Below are positions 42,401 to 50,393 of a stretch of 64,000 bases of DNA, in pieces. This DNA is from Geobacter sp. (GTDB taxonomy: Bacteria > Desulfobacterota > Desulfuromonadia > Geobacterales > Geobacteraceae). The stretch covers positions 130,658 to 194,657 of the forward strand of contig DNJC01000006.1 of NCBI GenBank assembly GCA_003490025.1, read 5' to 3'. The notes beneath the pieces were generated by a model. It worked only from the letters and a program-made list of their open reading frames with translations. It did not search any database and was not told the DNA's origin. The number at the start of each line of letters is the position of its first letter. The first letter of the stretch is position 1. The translations under genes were made by a program, and so were the position numbers.

Positions 42401-43242
42401 GGGAAGACGTGACCCTGAAGACCTGCTTGAGCCAGGAGCCGCTCCCTGTAATGGCGGACAGCGGCCAGGTCGAGCAGGTGCTGATGAACCTTGTCGCCAA
42501 CGCCCGGGACGCCATGCCCGGCGGCGGCGAACTCTGGATAAAAACGGAGTCGGTCCAACTGGACATCGAATTCTACCGGCAGCATGGCTACGGCGCCCCG
42601 GGCCGCTATGCCCTCATCACGGTGAGCGATACGGGCCACGGCATGAACGTCGCGACCCAACAAAAGATCTTCGAGCCGTTCTTCACCACGAAGAGCCCCG
42701 GTCGCGGCACGGGACTTGGGCTGTCGATCGTGTACGGCATCGTGAAACAGCACGGCGGCTATGTCACCATATCGAGCCAAATCGGCTCAGGGACCACCTT
42801 CAGCATCTATCTGCCGCTGCTCTCGGAGAAGGTGCGACTTGTGGAGAAGTCGCAATCGTCGCTCCCCAGCGGTGGCAGTGAAACCATCCTGGTCGTCGAA
42901 GACGATGCCGCCGTAGGTCGCCTGGTGGAATCGGTACTGAAGAGGTACGGATACCAGGTCATCCTCGCCGACAGCGGCGAAAAGGCGCTCGAATACTACG
43001 ACGCCAAGTGGAGCGAGATCAGCCTCGCCCTGCTGGATGTGATCATGCCCAAGATGAACGGCAAGCAGCTTTGCGAAGAACTCAGGCGGCGCACCCCCAC
43101 ACTGAAAGTGCTTTTCCTGAGCGGCTACACGGCCGACCTGATCAAGGACAAGGGGATCTTCATGGAAGGCGTCGACATCATGAAGAAGCCAGCAAAGCCC
43201 GTCGAACTCGCCCGGAAGGTGCGCGAGATGCTGGACGCATAA
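39457..43242 (+). CDS. Cache-HAMP-PAS4 hybrid histidine kinase with C-terminal receiver
   Basis: A 1261-residue membrane sensor. TM1 about 12-34, periplasmic dCache-type domain about 35-285 (contains HRDYFKNT and GERGYLYLFN, typical of Cache folds), TM2 about 290-312, HAMP to about 365, PAS domains at about 375-490, 495-620, 630-750 and 755-875, HisKA with GGVAHDFNNIL (acceptor His), HATPase (NLVANARDAM, DTGHGM, GTGLGLSIV) and a receiver (LVVEDDAAV, LLDVIMP, KKPAKP). The start is TTG with GGAGG 4 nt upstream; an internal ATG ten codons later lacks a site. Dual-Cache domains bind small organic ligands; which one is unknown. Monocistronic. Confidence 0.9.
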   Translation: MLKFGLKTRMTVSISLLTAGLLSILAVSTLVYFGNQIKQLNFTQQFAMVSAIAEQIDDRLATSQTELVATAGTLSKGVINNPAALRNFFAGRPDTLAMFDNGLFLFSAKGDLVSGNPLDPMIVGKNYAHRDYFKNTVTTQKPQISEPFTSAQTHGHPIIMLTAPILDKSGEVLAVLAGSIDLTRNNFLTRLGKIRLGERGYLYLFNTKRVMIVHPDGSRVFKQDVPVGANVVYDKAIGGFEGTGETVNSRKVPMISSFKKLKTTGWILAGNFPQSEAFAPITQAKRYVLIALVIVFLISVLVVSLSMNLLTAPLISFTQQIRTLAGKKGAMTAPLTVETDDEIGVLGEAFNHLLRELDEQKRELKRQLDFSQILIDIIPIPVFYKDNEGRYLGCNQAFLDFHGVSRNKFVGKTVYEVAPSELAAVYHRADLELASSGGMQVYETKAKMSDGRARDVMFFKTTFPAPDGACGGLLGVMLDITERKQAEVALQSQKEFAESLVMNSTVPTFVLDREHRVIIWNRALEALTGIKPAAVLGSKELWRIFYQTERPVLADMVLDGDLESIPKYYDNHQMSELISGGVQAQGRYRDPHGNWHYISISSAPIRDSEGELVGAIQIMEDITERKQAQDAHEKTRRQLQLILDAAGEGINGVDMDGRITFVNPAAAQMVGWTQEDLLGQNQHALMHHSKADGTLFPERECPISVACYSGIPQQGTDELFWRKDGTSFYVEYNCSPIREDGKLVGAVVIYKDMTERRQAEDQLLKLSQAVMQSPVSIMITDTSGTIEYVNPRFCQVSGYSAEEVIGQNPRLFKSGKTSPEHYKNMWETVTSGRVWSGEIYNRKKNGETHWEQATISPIRNSAGAISHYMAFKEDIADRKKLEEQLRQSQKMEAIGQLAGGVAHDFNNILTVILGFGQMLQQSLSEDDPRYEHMLQILEAADRATQLTKSLLAFSRKQVMLLQQVELNDLTRKHTKFLVRIIGEDVTLKTCLSQEPLPVMADSGQVEQVLMNLVANARDAMPGGGELWIKTESVQLDIEFYRQHGYGAPGRYALITVSDTGHGMNVATQQKIFEPFFTTKSPGRGTGLGLSIVYGIVKQHGGYVTISSQIGSGTTFSIYLPLLSEKVRLVEKSQSSLPSGGSETILVVEDDAAVGRLVESVLKRYGYQVILADSGEKALEYYDAKWSEISLALLDVIMPKMNGKQLCEELRRRTPTLKVLFLSGYTADLIKDKGIFMEGVDIMKKPAKPVELARKVREMLDA

Positions 43243-43278
43243 GGGCCAAGAGGGCGAGGGGAGAGTGGCCCCGTTCCT

Positions 43279-43304
43279 GTAGGAGCGGCATTCCTGCCGC
43301 GATC
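43279..43304. repeat. Family-2 dispersed repeat
   Basis: Same GTAGGAGCGGCATTCCTGCC core, 37 bp after the hybrid kinase stop. Confidence 0.85.
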
Positions 43305-43375
43305 AGTACTCTCCCCCCCGCCCCGGTCCGTCGGCAGGGGAGGGCGGCCAGAAATAGGGGCATCTTCCGCCAGTA

Positions 43376-43418
43376 CGTTCCTCCCCCTTCAAGGGGGAGG
43401 TCAGGAGGGGGATGGGTG
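43376..43418. repeat. Family-1 dispersed palindromic repeat
   Basis: Core CTCCCCCTTCAAGGGGGAG plus right flank identical to the copy at 7998-8040; preceded by CTTCCGCC. Confidence 0.85.
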
Positions 43419-43497
43419 CTCCGGCGCCGAGCTTACCCCATCCCTCGAAGATGATCCTGTTTGCAAAAACATTTATATTTCAGCAGGTTGGAGGCGC

Positions 43498-44220
43498 ATG
43501 ATGCTGATGGAAGACATGACGATGGAGGAGTTTTCGGCCGGTTTGGCGCTCTGCAAGACCGTTTACATACCGTTTGGGTCCGTCGAGGAACATGGCACGC
43601 ATTTGCCGCTGTCGACCGACACCATCGAGGCGTACCAGGTCGGCAAGCGCGCGTCGGAGAGGATTGCGCTGTTCGTGGCGCCTCCGGTACATTACGGTTC
43701 CTGCCGCTCGACATCACGCCATCCCGGGACCGTCTCGATCAGCACGGGAACCTTGAAGGCGCTTTTCAAGGACATCGTCCGTTCGCTGCACGCCCAGGGA
43801 TTGAGGAATTTCATTGCACTTACCGGGCACGCCGGTGGCTCGCACCGGATGGCGCTGCAGGACGCCGGAGAGGAACTGATTGCGGAACTGCCCGAGATAA
43901 ACATGGCCGTAGTCACGGAGTACGATCTCGCCAAGGAAGCCGGCGCGCACCTGATCGAGACCCGTGGCGACGCACATGCCGGCGAAATCGAGACCTCGCG
44001 CATCATGCATTCCCATCCGCACCTGGTCAAGGGCGTCGGGAAGCCGGAGTACCCGACGTTCCCGACCGGAATCCTGGTCAGGGACAAGCGCAGCTTCTGG
44101 CCAGGAGGCATCTGGGGGGATCCGACCAAGGCGAGCGCGGAAAAGGGTCGCCAGCTCGAATCCCTGGTCGCCGACAAGGTCGTGGAGCTGGTAAAAGCTC
44201 TTGAGAGCAGGCACTGGTAA
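43498..44220 (+). CDS. Creatininase-family amidohydrolase
   Basis: A 240-residue metal-dependent hydrolase of the creatininase/MftE fold. Metal-binding and active-site segments are GSVEEHGTHLPL (Glu, His), STDTIEA (Asp), LTGHAGGSH (His) and DAHAGEIETS (Glu). Family members open cyclic amides or cleave peptides (creatininase, MftE); the substrate here is not evident and no mycofactocin genes are adjacent. GGAGG lies 3 nt before the first of two adjacent ATGs (43498, 43501), so the second may be used. Transcribed alone, after a stretch containing two repeat elements. Confidence 0.88.
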   Translation: MMLMEDMTMEEFSAGLALCKTVYIPFGSVEEHGTHLPLSTDTIEAYQVGKRASERIALFVAPPVHYGSCRSTSRHPGTVSISTGTLKALFKDIVRSLHAQGLRNFIALTGHAGGSHRMALQDAGEELIAELPEINMAVVTEYDLAKEAGAHLIETRGDAHAGEIETSRIMHSHPHLVKGVGKPEYPTFPTGILVRDKRSFWPGGIWGDPTKASAEKGRQLESLVADKVVELVKALESRHW

Positions 44221-44861
44221 TTGCCCAAAAAAGCGGCTTCCAAATTTGCCCTGTAGAGGGACTTTTCATGTCAAGACAGGGGTAGGTATGCATTGATTTT
44301 TGCCTACAATGGCAACAGGAGCGAATTTCAAGCTTCAGCGATGATCGTGACTGTAAATATGACCGGGACCGCTGAAGATGTAAGAGTGGGCAAGGTGCAC
44401 CGGGGTACCAATAAGATTGAGTTGGATGCTTCATCAAGAGATGTACAAGAATAGAAACAAGATCAAAAAATGAGACAGTGGCATTTGTGAGGCAGTGCCA
44501 GTATCCGGTAAGGTGGACCGCTCGAGGAATTCATCGGAAGCGTTTTCCGAAACATGCCATGCCCCGTCAATGAGAGGGGGCCAGTTGAGCCCCCGAGCCT
44601 GAAGCACCGCAGGGGTGTCCCGAAGCAGACCTTCAACTTGACATAATATATCTTATGGGACGCTAAATAGTAAGTTCCAGGGAAGGGGCAAAAGCCACAC
44701 AGCACACGCACACGCGTTGTTTGAACTTTCTCACCACTCTCTCTGAAAGCAAAATACCTGCTCTTGGTGTTTTTTCTTTTTTCTGTGGTACTTATTATCA
44801 ATGACAATGATATCAATCGCCTTGTCAAAGTGAGCTTGTAAATAAGTAACAGGAGGCTGTC
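44221..44861. other. 641-bp region without a confident gene
   Basis: Nothing here is clearly coding. A 37-codon open frame at 44341-44454 lacks a ribosome site at proper distance. From 44480 to 44635 the DNA is rich in short complementary segments, for example GGGGGC and GCCCCC flanking CAGTTGA (44575-44595), which could be a structured RNA or a leader. The last 100 bp are AT-rich and lead to the promoter of the binding-protein gene. Confidence 0.5.
44793..44815. promoter_or_regulatory. AT-rich imperfect palindrome (weak Fur-box resemblance)
   Basis: TTATTATCAATGACAATGAT followed by ATCA; arms TATCA and TGATA surround ATGACAA. It lies about 50 bp before the GTG start of the binding-protein gene. 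The resemblance to the Fur consensus is limited, so the regulator is uncertain. Confidence 0.35.
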
Positions 44862-45698
44862 GTGCCATTCCGCATCTCTCACTGCTACTGCATTGTCATT
44901 CTTCTCTTACTATTTGCTCTCCCAGTGTCAGCAATCGCAGCTGAGCCCCGGACCAACACCCTGGCGGTCGTCCCTAACCTCCCTGCCGTGACACTGCACA
45001 AGAACTGGACTCCTTTCGTGGAAGAGCTTTCAAGGGAGTTGGGCGTCAAAATCGAGTTGAAGCTATATGAAAAGATCAACAGCTTTCTCGACGAGACCAA
45101 TGCTGGCGCTGCCGACTTCATATATTCCGCCCCGAACATGTTCTTTCTGGCCCACCAGAAGCAGAAGTACATTCCCCTCGTCCGTAGCTCCGAAACGATA
45201 AGGGGGCTGGTTTTCGTCAGAAAGGATTCACCTTACATCAAGGTCAGCGAACTCAGAGGGAAGACCATTGCGTTCGTGGGTCCGAAGAATATCTGCAGCG
45301 TGATCACCCGCCACTCCATACTGACCGGCCAGGGTGCGATCGACTACAACGCCTTCTTCAGCGGCTCGACGATCAATGTCGCCAAAAGCGTTCTTCTCGG
45401 CAAGGCGGACGCCGGTGCGACGCTCGACACCAGCATGCTCACCGACTTGCCTGAAATGCTGAACGAGTTCCGCATCATCCTCGAGACGGAAAAAATAGCC
45501 CCCCACCCTCTCGCCGCCCATCCGCGCGTACCGAAAAAACTTCAGGAGGCGATGACCGCCGCCGTACTGGCGATGGACAAGTCCGACCGCGGACGGAGAA
45601 TGCTGCAAACGGTCAAGCTCTCGAAGCCGATCAAAGCCGATTTCAAGCGGGACTATGCGTTCTTCGGCAGCATCGATCTTGGCGGTTTCGACAAATAG
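44862..45698 (+). CDS. PhnD/SsuA-like periplasmic binding protein
   Basis: A 278-residue exported protein of the phosphate/phosphite/phosphonate-binding (PhnD-like) group. Signal peptide about 1-26 (LLLLFALPVSAIA); the mature part has VVPNLPAVTLHKNWTPFVEEL, DFIYSAPNMFFLAHQ, RGLVFVRKDSPYIKVSELRGKTIAFV split over the two lobes, and SVLLGKADAGATLDTSML. The start is GTG with AGGAGG 5 nt upstream. No ABC permease or ATPase accompanies it; instead a membrane hybrid kinase begins 10 bp downstream. The protein therefore most likely works as the ligand-sensing partner of that kinase rather than in uptake. Confidence 0.85.
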   Translation: MPFRISHCYCIVILLLLFALPVSAIAAEPRTNTLAVVPNLPAVTLHKNWTPFVEELSRELGVKIELKLYEKINSFLDETNAGAADFIYSAPNMFFLAHQKQKYIPLVRSSETIRGLVFVRKDSPYIKVSELRGKTIAFVGPKNICSVITRHSILTGQGAIDYNAFFSGSTINVAKSVLLGKADAGATLDTSMLTDLPEMLNEFRIILETEKIAPHPLAAHPRVPKKLQEAMTAAVLAMDKSDRGRRMLQTVKLSKPIKADFKRDYAFFGSIDLGGFDK

Positions 45699-45708
45699 AC
45701 GGGATACC

Positions 45709-47970
45709 ATGTTCAAGCGCCTTCAAGTCAAGATCATCGTCTCGCTGGCCCTGATCCTCACCGCGATGATCGCCGTGTACGGCTGGTGGATCGGCAGCAG
45801 GCAGACCTCCGTCTACGTCCGGACGCTGTCGGAAAATCTGCTCGTCCTGTCCAGAAGCCAGGCCGACAATGCCGCTCATTACATAGTGACCCAGGAGTTC
45901 GCCGGGCTGGAGACGTTCATGGTCGATGTTGCGCACCTGCCCGAAGTGCTCAATATCATGGTGCTGGAAAGGGACGGCAGGGTGTTGTGCAACGTCGAGC
46001 GCGCCTCGGGCGGGGATCAGGTCACGCTCAACTACAAGATCAGGGAGGTTGCCGTCCCCGCGGGGTCTTCAGCCATAATGGAGCGCCAGGAAAACAGGCT
46101 GGTCGCATGGTCCCCGATCGTTGCCGGCACCCATCTGGGCTGGGTAAAGATGACGCTCAGCCTGGACACGGCGGACAAACTCCTGCGCGCGACCTGGCAG
46201 AGCACGCTGCAGATAGGCGCTCTCTGGATACTGGTCGGCACGCTGCTGATGATCTTCGTGGTAAAAAGACCTTTGGGGGCGGTGCGGGAACTGGGCCGGT
46301 TCGCGCACGAGCTGCAGCACCGCAAGGGGTCGCAGGTAGTGGTAAAACGCGGGGTCGATGAGATCGACATGCTGGCGGACGCCCTGAACCATTCATCGAG
46401 GGAACTGCTGCTCGCGGAACAGCGACTCATCGCAGAGCAGGAGCGCCTCTCCGTGACGCTGCAGTCCATCGGCGACGGAGTCATAGCCACAGATACGACC
46501 GGCAGGATCGTCCTGGTGAACCAGGTCGCCGAGCTGCTGACAGGATGGAGCCAAGTGAACGCTCTCGGCCGGGACCTGAACGAGGTATTCAGTCTCCCCG
46601 ACAGCCGGCTGGAAACGGAAGAAAGCCTGAACGCTGTAGTCGCCGAAAGACGCACCATCGAGCTGGCCGGGCAGCACCGGCTTGTTTCCTGCGACGGAGC
46701 CGAACGCACCGTCACCGTGAACAGCGCCCCCATCATCGACAGCGGTGGCGAACTCGCGGGTATGGTGCTGGTGATCCGCGATATTTCGGAAAAGGCTGAG
46801 ATGGAGGCGGAAAAACGCGGTCTTGCCGGGCAGTTGGCGCAGTCCCAGAAGATGGAGGCAATCGGGCAGCTGGCGGGAGGTGTGGCCCACGACTTCAACA
46901 ACATGCTGGGTGTCATCATCGGGCATGCCGAACTCGCCCTGATGACGATGGACCAATCCTCCCCCCTCAAGGACCGGCTGAAGGAGATACTCGACGCCGC
47001 CAACCGCTCCGCCGACATCACCAGGCAGTTGCTGGCCTTCTCCCGGCAGCAGCACGCCGAGCCCAAGGTCCTCGACCTGAACGACACCATCTCCAGGATG
47101 CTCAAGATGCTCCACAGGCTGATCGGCGAGGATATCGACCTCGGCTGGTCCCCAGGCTTCCACTTGAGCAAGGTGAAGCTGGACCCTTCCCAACTGGACC
47201 AGATCATGGCGAACCTCTGCGTCAATGCGCGTGACGCCATCGCCGGGGTTGGCAAGATAGAGATACGGACCGAGAACGTCACCTTCACCCACCACGACCT
47301 CATCAAGCAGCCGGACACGGTTCCGGGCGATTACGTCAGACTGGTCGTGAGCGACAGCGGCTGCGGCATGTCAAAGGAGGTGCAGGAGCGGATCTTCGAG
47401 CCGTTCTTCACCACGAAGGAGCTGGGACGCGGCACCGGACTCGGGCTCGCCACGGTCTTCGGTATCGTGAAGCAAAACAACGGAAATATCGAGGTATTGA
47501 GCGAGCCCGGGCGGGGAACGACTTTCAGGATCTGCCTTCCCGCAGTGAAAGAGTCGACAGAAGAGATGGATTACGCCAGCGAGGAGCCGGTCGGAGGCGT
47601 CGAAACGATCCTGCTGGTGGAGGATGAGCCGGCGATAAACATCTTGAGTTCCACGATGCTTTCCAACCTCGGGTACAAGGTGATATCTGCGTACTCACCG
47701 GAGGAGGCGATAGAGCTTGCGGATGGGTGCGACATGAAAATCGACCTGCTGCTGACCGATATCATAATGCCGGGCATGAACGGTCGGGACATGTCAGTAC
47801 AGCTGTTATCGACCCATCCGGACATGAAATGCCTCTTCATGTCGGGTTATACGGCCGACATCATCGCCGAACGCGGCAAGATCGGTGAAGACGTCTGCTT
47901 TCTCCAAAAACCGTTCACGACGAAGGCGCTGGCCGCCAAGGTCAGGGAAGCGCTCCTTGTATCTATTTGA
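45709..47970 (+). CDS. Membrane hybrid histidine kinase paired with the binding protein
   Basis: A 754-residue protein. TM1 about 9-31, a periplasmic domain of about 135 residues, TM2 about 168-190, HAMP, a PAS domain (about 245-365), HisKA with GGVAHDFNNML, HATPase (NLCVNARDAI, DSGCGM, GTGLGLATV) and a C-terminal receiver (LVEDEPAIN, LLTDIIMPG, LQKPFTTKAL). I take the ATG at 45709 because it lies just after the preceding stop and begins the TM1 segment; the frame is open further upstream inside that gene. The arrangement resembles TorT-TorS, where a periplasmic protein presents ligand to the kinase. Confidence 0.88.
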   Translation: MFKRLQVKIIVSLALILTAMIAVYGWWIGSRQTSVYVRTLSENLLVLSRSQADNAAHYIVTQEFAGLETFMVDVAHLPEVLNIMVLERDGRVLCNVERASGGDQVTLNYKIREVAVPAGSSAIMERQENRLVAWSPIVAGTHLGWVKMTLSLDTADKLLRATWQSTLQIGALWILVGTLLMIFVVKRPLGAVRELGRFAHELQHRKGSQVVVKRGVDEIDMLADALNHSSRELLLAEQRLIAEQERLSVTLQSIGDGVIATDTTGRIVLVNQVAELLTGWSQVNALGRDLNEVFSLPDSRLETEESLNAVVAERRTIELAGQHRLVSCDGAERTVTVNSAPIIDSGGELAGMVLVIRDISEKAEMEAEKRGLAGQLAQSQKMEAIGQLAGGVAHDFNNMLGVIIGHAELALMTMDQSSPLKDRLKEILDAANRSADITRQLLAFSRQQHAEPKVLDLNDTISRMLKMLHRLIGEDIDLGWSPGFHLSKVKLDPSQLDQIMANLCVNARDAIAGVGKIEIRTENVTFTHHDLIKQPDTVPGDYVRLVVSDSGCGMSKEVQERIFEPFFTTKELGRGTGLGLATVFGIVKQNNGNIEVLSEPGRGTTFRICLPAVKESTEEMDYASEEPVGGVETILLVEDEPAINILSSTMLSNLGYKVISAYSPEEAIELADGCDMKIDLLLTDIIMPGMNGRDMSVQLLSTHPDMKCLFMSGYTADIIAERGKIGEDVCFLQKPFTTKALAAKVREALLVSI

Positions 47971-47980
47971 CCTAACACGA

Positions 47981-48025
47981 ACTCTCCCTCTCCCACCGGG
48001 AGAGGGTCGGGGTGAGGGAGAGCTC
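47981..48025. repeat. Family-3 palindromic repeat
   Basis: CTCTCCCTCTCCCACCGGGA then GAGGGTCGGGGTGAGGGAGAG: a nested palindrome between convergent genes; it may also act as a transcription barrier. Confidence 0.7.
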
Positions 48026-48041
48026 CCCTCTTCCAGTCGGC

Positions 48042-48869
48042 TTACATCATCGAGCCGCGCCCGCCTCCCGTCATCCCGCCCCTGAAGTAGGAGGACATGT
48101 TCCGAAACGGCTCCGCGGTGGTGATGCTGCCGAGGGTCGTGTCCATGGTAACCATCATCTCGTTCATGGTCTGCGGCTGAGCGCTCAGCTTCATGGTCGA
48201 CATGTTGCCGAACATGGTCCCCATCATGCCACGGTAGCGGTTGACGTCGATGGCGCCGCTGGTGCCGTAGAGGTTCAACATCTCTCCTCCCATCAGCGTC
48301 GCCATGTTCTGTGCGGCGGTGTGCATCACGCTGTTCTGCCCGGCGACGTAGTCCCCCATCATGTTGGTTCCTTCCGGAAGGCCGAGGCTCGCCCGCAACG
48401 CATCCATGGCGGCACGCATGTCGGCGTAGTTGCCGGTCTCCATCATCTCCCTGATCTCGGTCGAGAACGGGCTGATGAAGTTGCTGCTGACGGTCCCGCT
48501 GACGCCGTCCTTCGGCAGACTCATGAGGTAGCTGAAGGTGATGGGGGTCGTCGCCGAAACGTCGGTCCTGTCGTAGGTCACCCCGGCTATTGCCAGCGCG
48601 ACAATCGGGTACTGTCCCACGTCTGCGGCGTCGACGCTGAGGGTGTAGGCGCCGTTGGCGTCGGTCACGGCGAAGGGCTCGCCCGCGTCGAGCAGATAGT
48701 TGCCGTTTTTGTCGAGAAATACCGTTGCGTTCTCAAGGTAACCGTCGGCGACCTTGCCGGCGATGGCGGTCGTTCCCGAGCCGGACGGGGACATCGTGGA
48801 GCTGCTGCCGCAACCGGCGATAATGCCTGCCACGACAAGCGATGCTGCTGCAATCAAATGTATTTTCAT
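48042..48869 (-). CDS. Met-rich lipoprotein
   Basis: A 275-residue lipoprotein with lipobox IIAGC (Cys20). Residues 35-100 look like a small beta-sandwich repeat (KVADGYLENATVFLDKNGN, a carboxypeptidase-regulatory-like fold). The C-terminal half is extraordinarily Met-rich: 23 Met among residues 141-275 (17 percent), including GMMGTMFGNMSTM and TMNEMMVTM, versus three in the first 140. Met-rich periplasmic segments commonly bind Cu(I), and the gene lies at the end of the copper region. GAGAGGG lies about 8 nt upstream of the ATG. Function unknown; copper binding is inference. Confidence 0.75.
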   Translation of the reverse strand: MKIHLIAAASLVVAGIIAGCGSSSTMSPSGSGTTAIAGKVADGYLENATVFLDKNGNYLLDAGEPFAVTDANGAYTLSVDAADVGQYPIVALAIAGVTYDRTDVSATTPITFSYLMSLPKDGVSGTVSSNFISPFSTEIREMMETGNYADMRAAMDALRASLGLPEGTNMMGDYVAGQNSVMHTAAQNMATLMGGEMLNLYGTSGAIDVNRYRGMMGTMFGNMSTMKLSAQPQTMNEMMVTMDTTLGSITTAEPFRNMSSYFRGGMTGGGRGSMM

Positions 48870-48926
48870 AGGTAATCCCTCTCTTGCAAAGGTTTAGAAA
48901 TCGTGATAAATCGCAATGCCGCAACG

Positions 48927-49346
48927 TCAGTTACGGAACATCGCGTGACATGCCGTGCACTTTTTCTGTGCCTCGGCGAAGGAGGCCTTCGCGCCAGGAA
49001 CATCACCTTTCCGAGCAGTTTCAGCGGTTTCCTTAACGTCCATCTCGAAGCCTGCCGCCAGTTTCCTGAATTCCTCCAGCTCGCTCGCTTTCTTGTGAGG
49101 TTTTGACTTCTTGAGATCCGCCGTTGTCGACAGCAGGTAATCGGTTTCCTTAAGCACTGCTTGAAGGTCACCGCCTTCAAGGGCGGCTGCTATTTTTGTC
49201 TGGCCTTTGGCGTAGTTGGGCATCATCTTGTGCAGCTTCGCCATCTGCTTGTCGCTGTGATGCCCGCCATGGGCGTGATCTTCCTTAGCGAATGCCGTGC
49301 CGGTCATCGTCAAGGTGACTGCCAGCAGTAATACTACCTTCTTCAT
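48927..49346 (-). CDS. Monoheme c-type cytochrome (c'/c556-like) with His-rich N-terminus
   Basis: A 139-residue periplasmic protein. Signal peptide about 1-22 (TMTGTAFA), then a His-rich stretch KEDHAHGGHHSDKQ, four predicted amphipathic helices and a single heme motif CTACH five residues from the C-terminus. This C-terminal heme on a four-helix bundle is the layout of cytochromes c' and c556. GGAGGG lies 4 nt before the ATG at 49346. It is 20 bp downstream of the GerMN lipoprotein gene. The His-rich segment might bind copper or nickel. Confidence 0.85.
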   Translation of the reverse strand: MKKVVLLLAVTLTMTGTAFAKEDHAHGGHHSDKQMAKLHKMMPNYAKGQTKIAAALEGGDLQAVLKETDYLLSTTADLKKSKPHKKASELEEFRKLAAGFEMDVKETAETARKGDVPGAKASFAEAQKKCTACHAMFRN

Positions 49347-49366
49347 ATTCCCTCCACGTATCATGT

Positions 49367-50230
49367 TCAATGCTCCTTCAATTCCAGCATCACTTCGCGC
49401 TGTCCGGAGCCGTTACGCCCCAGGTTGTCCGTTACGCTCCAGCGCACGTTTACAGGCTTCCCCGGCTGGAACTGCCCCTGGTCCTTCACCTTGACGACGG
49501 CCGCCATGTCGAACACCGACTGGTAGATGTCGCCCAGGTAGGGCTTCCCATCGGTTCCGGTAATCTTGAGTTCCCGTATCTGCACCGGGCGGTCGAAGAA
49601 GACGTCGACTTCCTCCACGCTGGCTGCCCCCTTGTCCTTCATGGCGGTTACACTCAATAACCTCGGCGCGGAGAGCTGCACCACGGCGCTCTCGTCGGCC
49701 CTTTTGCCGGGAGCGACGTCTTTGCCTTCAACCTGGAAGGCGACCCGGCTCACTCCCTTGAACTGCTTCAGCGTGAGTTGCAGAGCGTTCACGACATCCT
49801 GTCGCGACAGCGGTCCTGTCTTTGCGTTCCCGAGTTCCTTGCTGAAGTTAACGGTGACGACGCCTTTGGACTGGACCACGTCCAGCACCCTGACTCCCTG
49901 CGGGAACGGTTGCGAGACCTCGCCCTGGTAGCTTTTCATATCGCCCAGACCGCCGATCAGCTTCAGGAGTGCGACCTTCTGCAGGCTCGCCTGGTCGAAG
50001 CTGAAAAACGGGAACGGGATGACTCTCCCCGGCTCCTTCGCGGAGGGAAAGTAGATCACGAAGGCGAAGGCGGTCCCCTTTTCCACCGAGGGTGCGGGGC
50101 CGAAGTGCCTGACGAAATCAGTCGTTGCCGTGACGGCGCCTTTTTCCTTGACTGAAGGTTCCTTGCTGGAGTTGCAGGCAGCCAGCGCGGCCACGGCAAT
50201 AACGGCAACAAGAAGTCGGATAAATCGCAT
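49367..50230 (-). CDS. GerMN-domain lipoprotein
   Basis: A 287-residue lipoprotein (lipobox ALAAC, Cys22). The first half of the mature protein has the GerMN pattern: FVIYFPSAKE, then PQGVRVLDVVQSKGVVTVNFSKEL and a DVVNALQLTLKQF helix; the second half is a beta-rich domain with VFFDRPVQIRELKITGTDG resembling a bacterial spore-germination immunoglobulin-like fold. Such proteins are common as envelope lipoproteins of unknown role outside spore formers. Start ATG 50230 (weak GGAA site); upstream in-frame codons lie in repeat-flanking DNA. Probably co-transcribed with the cytochrome gene. Confidence 0.78.
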   Translation of the reverse strand: MRFIRLLVAVIAVAALAACNSSKEPSVKEKGAVTATTDFVRHFGPAPSVEKGTAFAFVIYFPSAKEPGRVIPFPFFSFDQASLQKVALLKLIGGLGDMKSYQGEVSQPFPQGVRVLDVVQSKGVVTVNFSKELGNAKTGPLSRQDVVNALQLTLKQFKGVSRVAFQVEGKDVAPGKRADESAVVQLSAPRLLSVTAMKDKGAASVEEVDVFFDRPVQIRELKITGTDGKPYLGDIYQSVFDMAAVVKVKDQGQFQPGKPVNVRWSVTDNLGRNGSGQREVMLELKEH

Positions 50231-50358
50231 AGTTCCGGGTCCTATCGTGTGGTAACGGTTTAGGGTATTTCGGATAAAAAAGCCAGCAAAATTTGAGCGG
50301 GTGTGGAGCTGCGCCAATGTTCGCTACGTCCTCCCGGGAGGCATGAAGGATGACTTTT

Positions 50359-50384
50359 GTAGGAGCGGCATTCCTGCCGCGATC
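50359..50384. repeat. Family-2 repeat, left half of an inverted pair
   Basis: Same GTAGGAGCGGCATTCCTGCC core as elsewhere; faces an inverted copy 9 bp away, so the transcript would form a long hairpin. Confidence 0.85.
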
Positions 50385-50393
50385 ACCCGCTGC

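Noticed and set aside
44341..44454. A 37-codon plus-strand frame (begins MIVTVNMTGTAEDVRVG)
   Set aside because: The nearest AGGAG is about 20 nt upstream, too far; not convincing without comparative data.
44570..44600. Hairpin GGGGGC/GCCCCC as a rho-independent terminator
   Set aside because: No T-run on either strand and no gene ending nearby.
44463..44882. A 139-codon minus-strand frame in the 641-bp gap
   Set aside because: It overlaps the start of the binding-protein gene and its promoter, has no ribosome site, and the sequence shows no domain or signal peptide.
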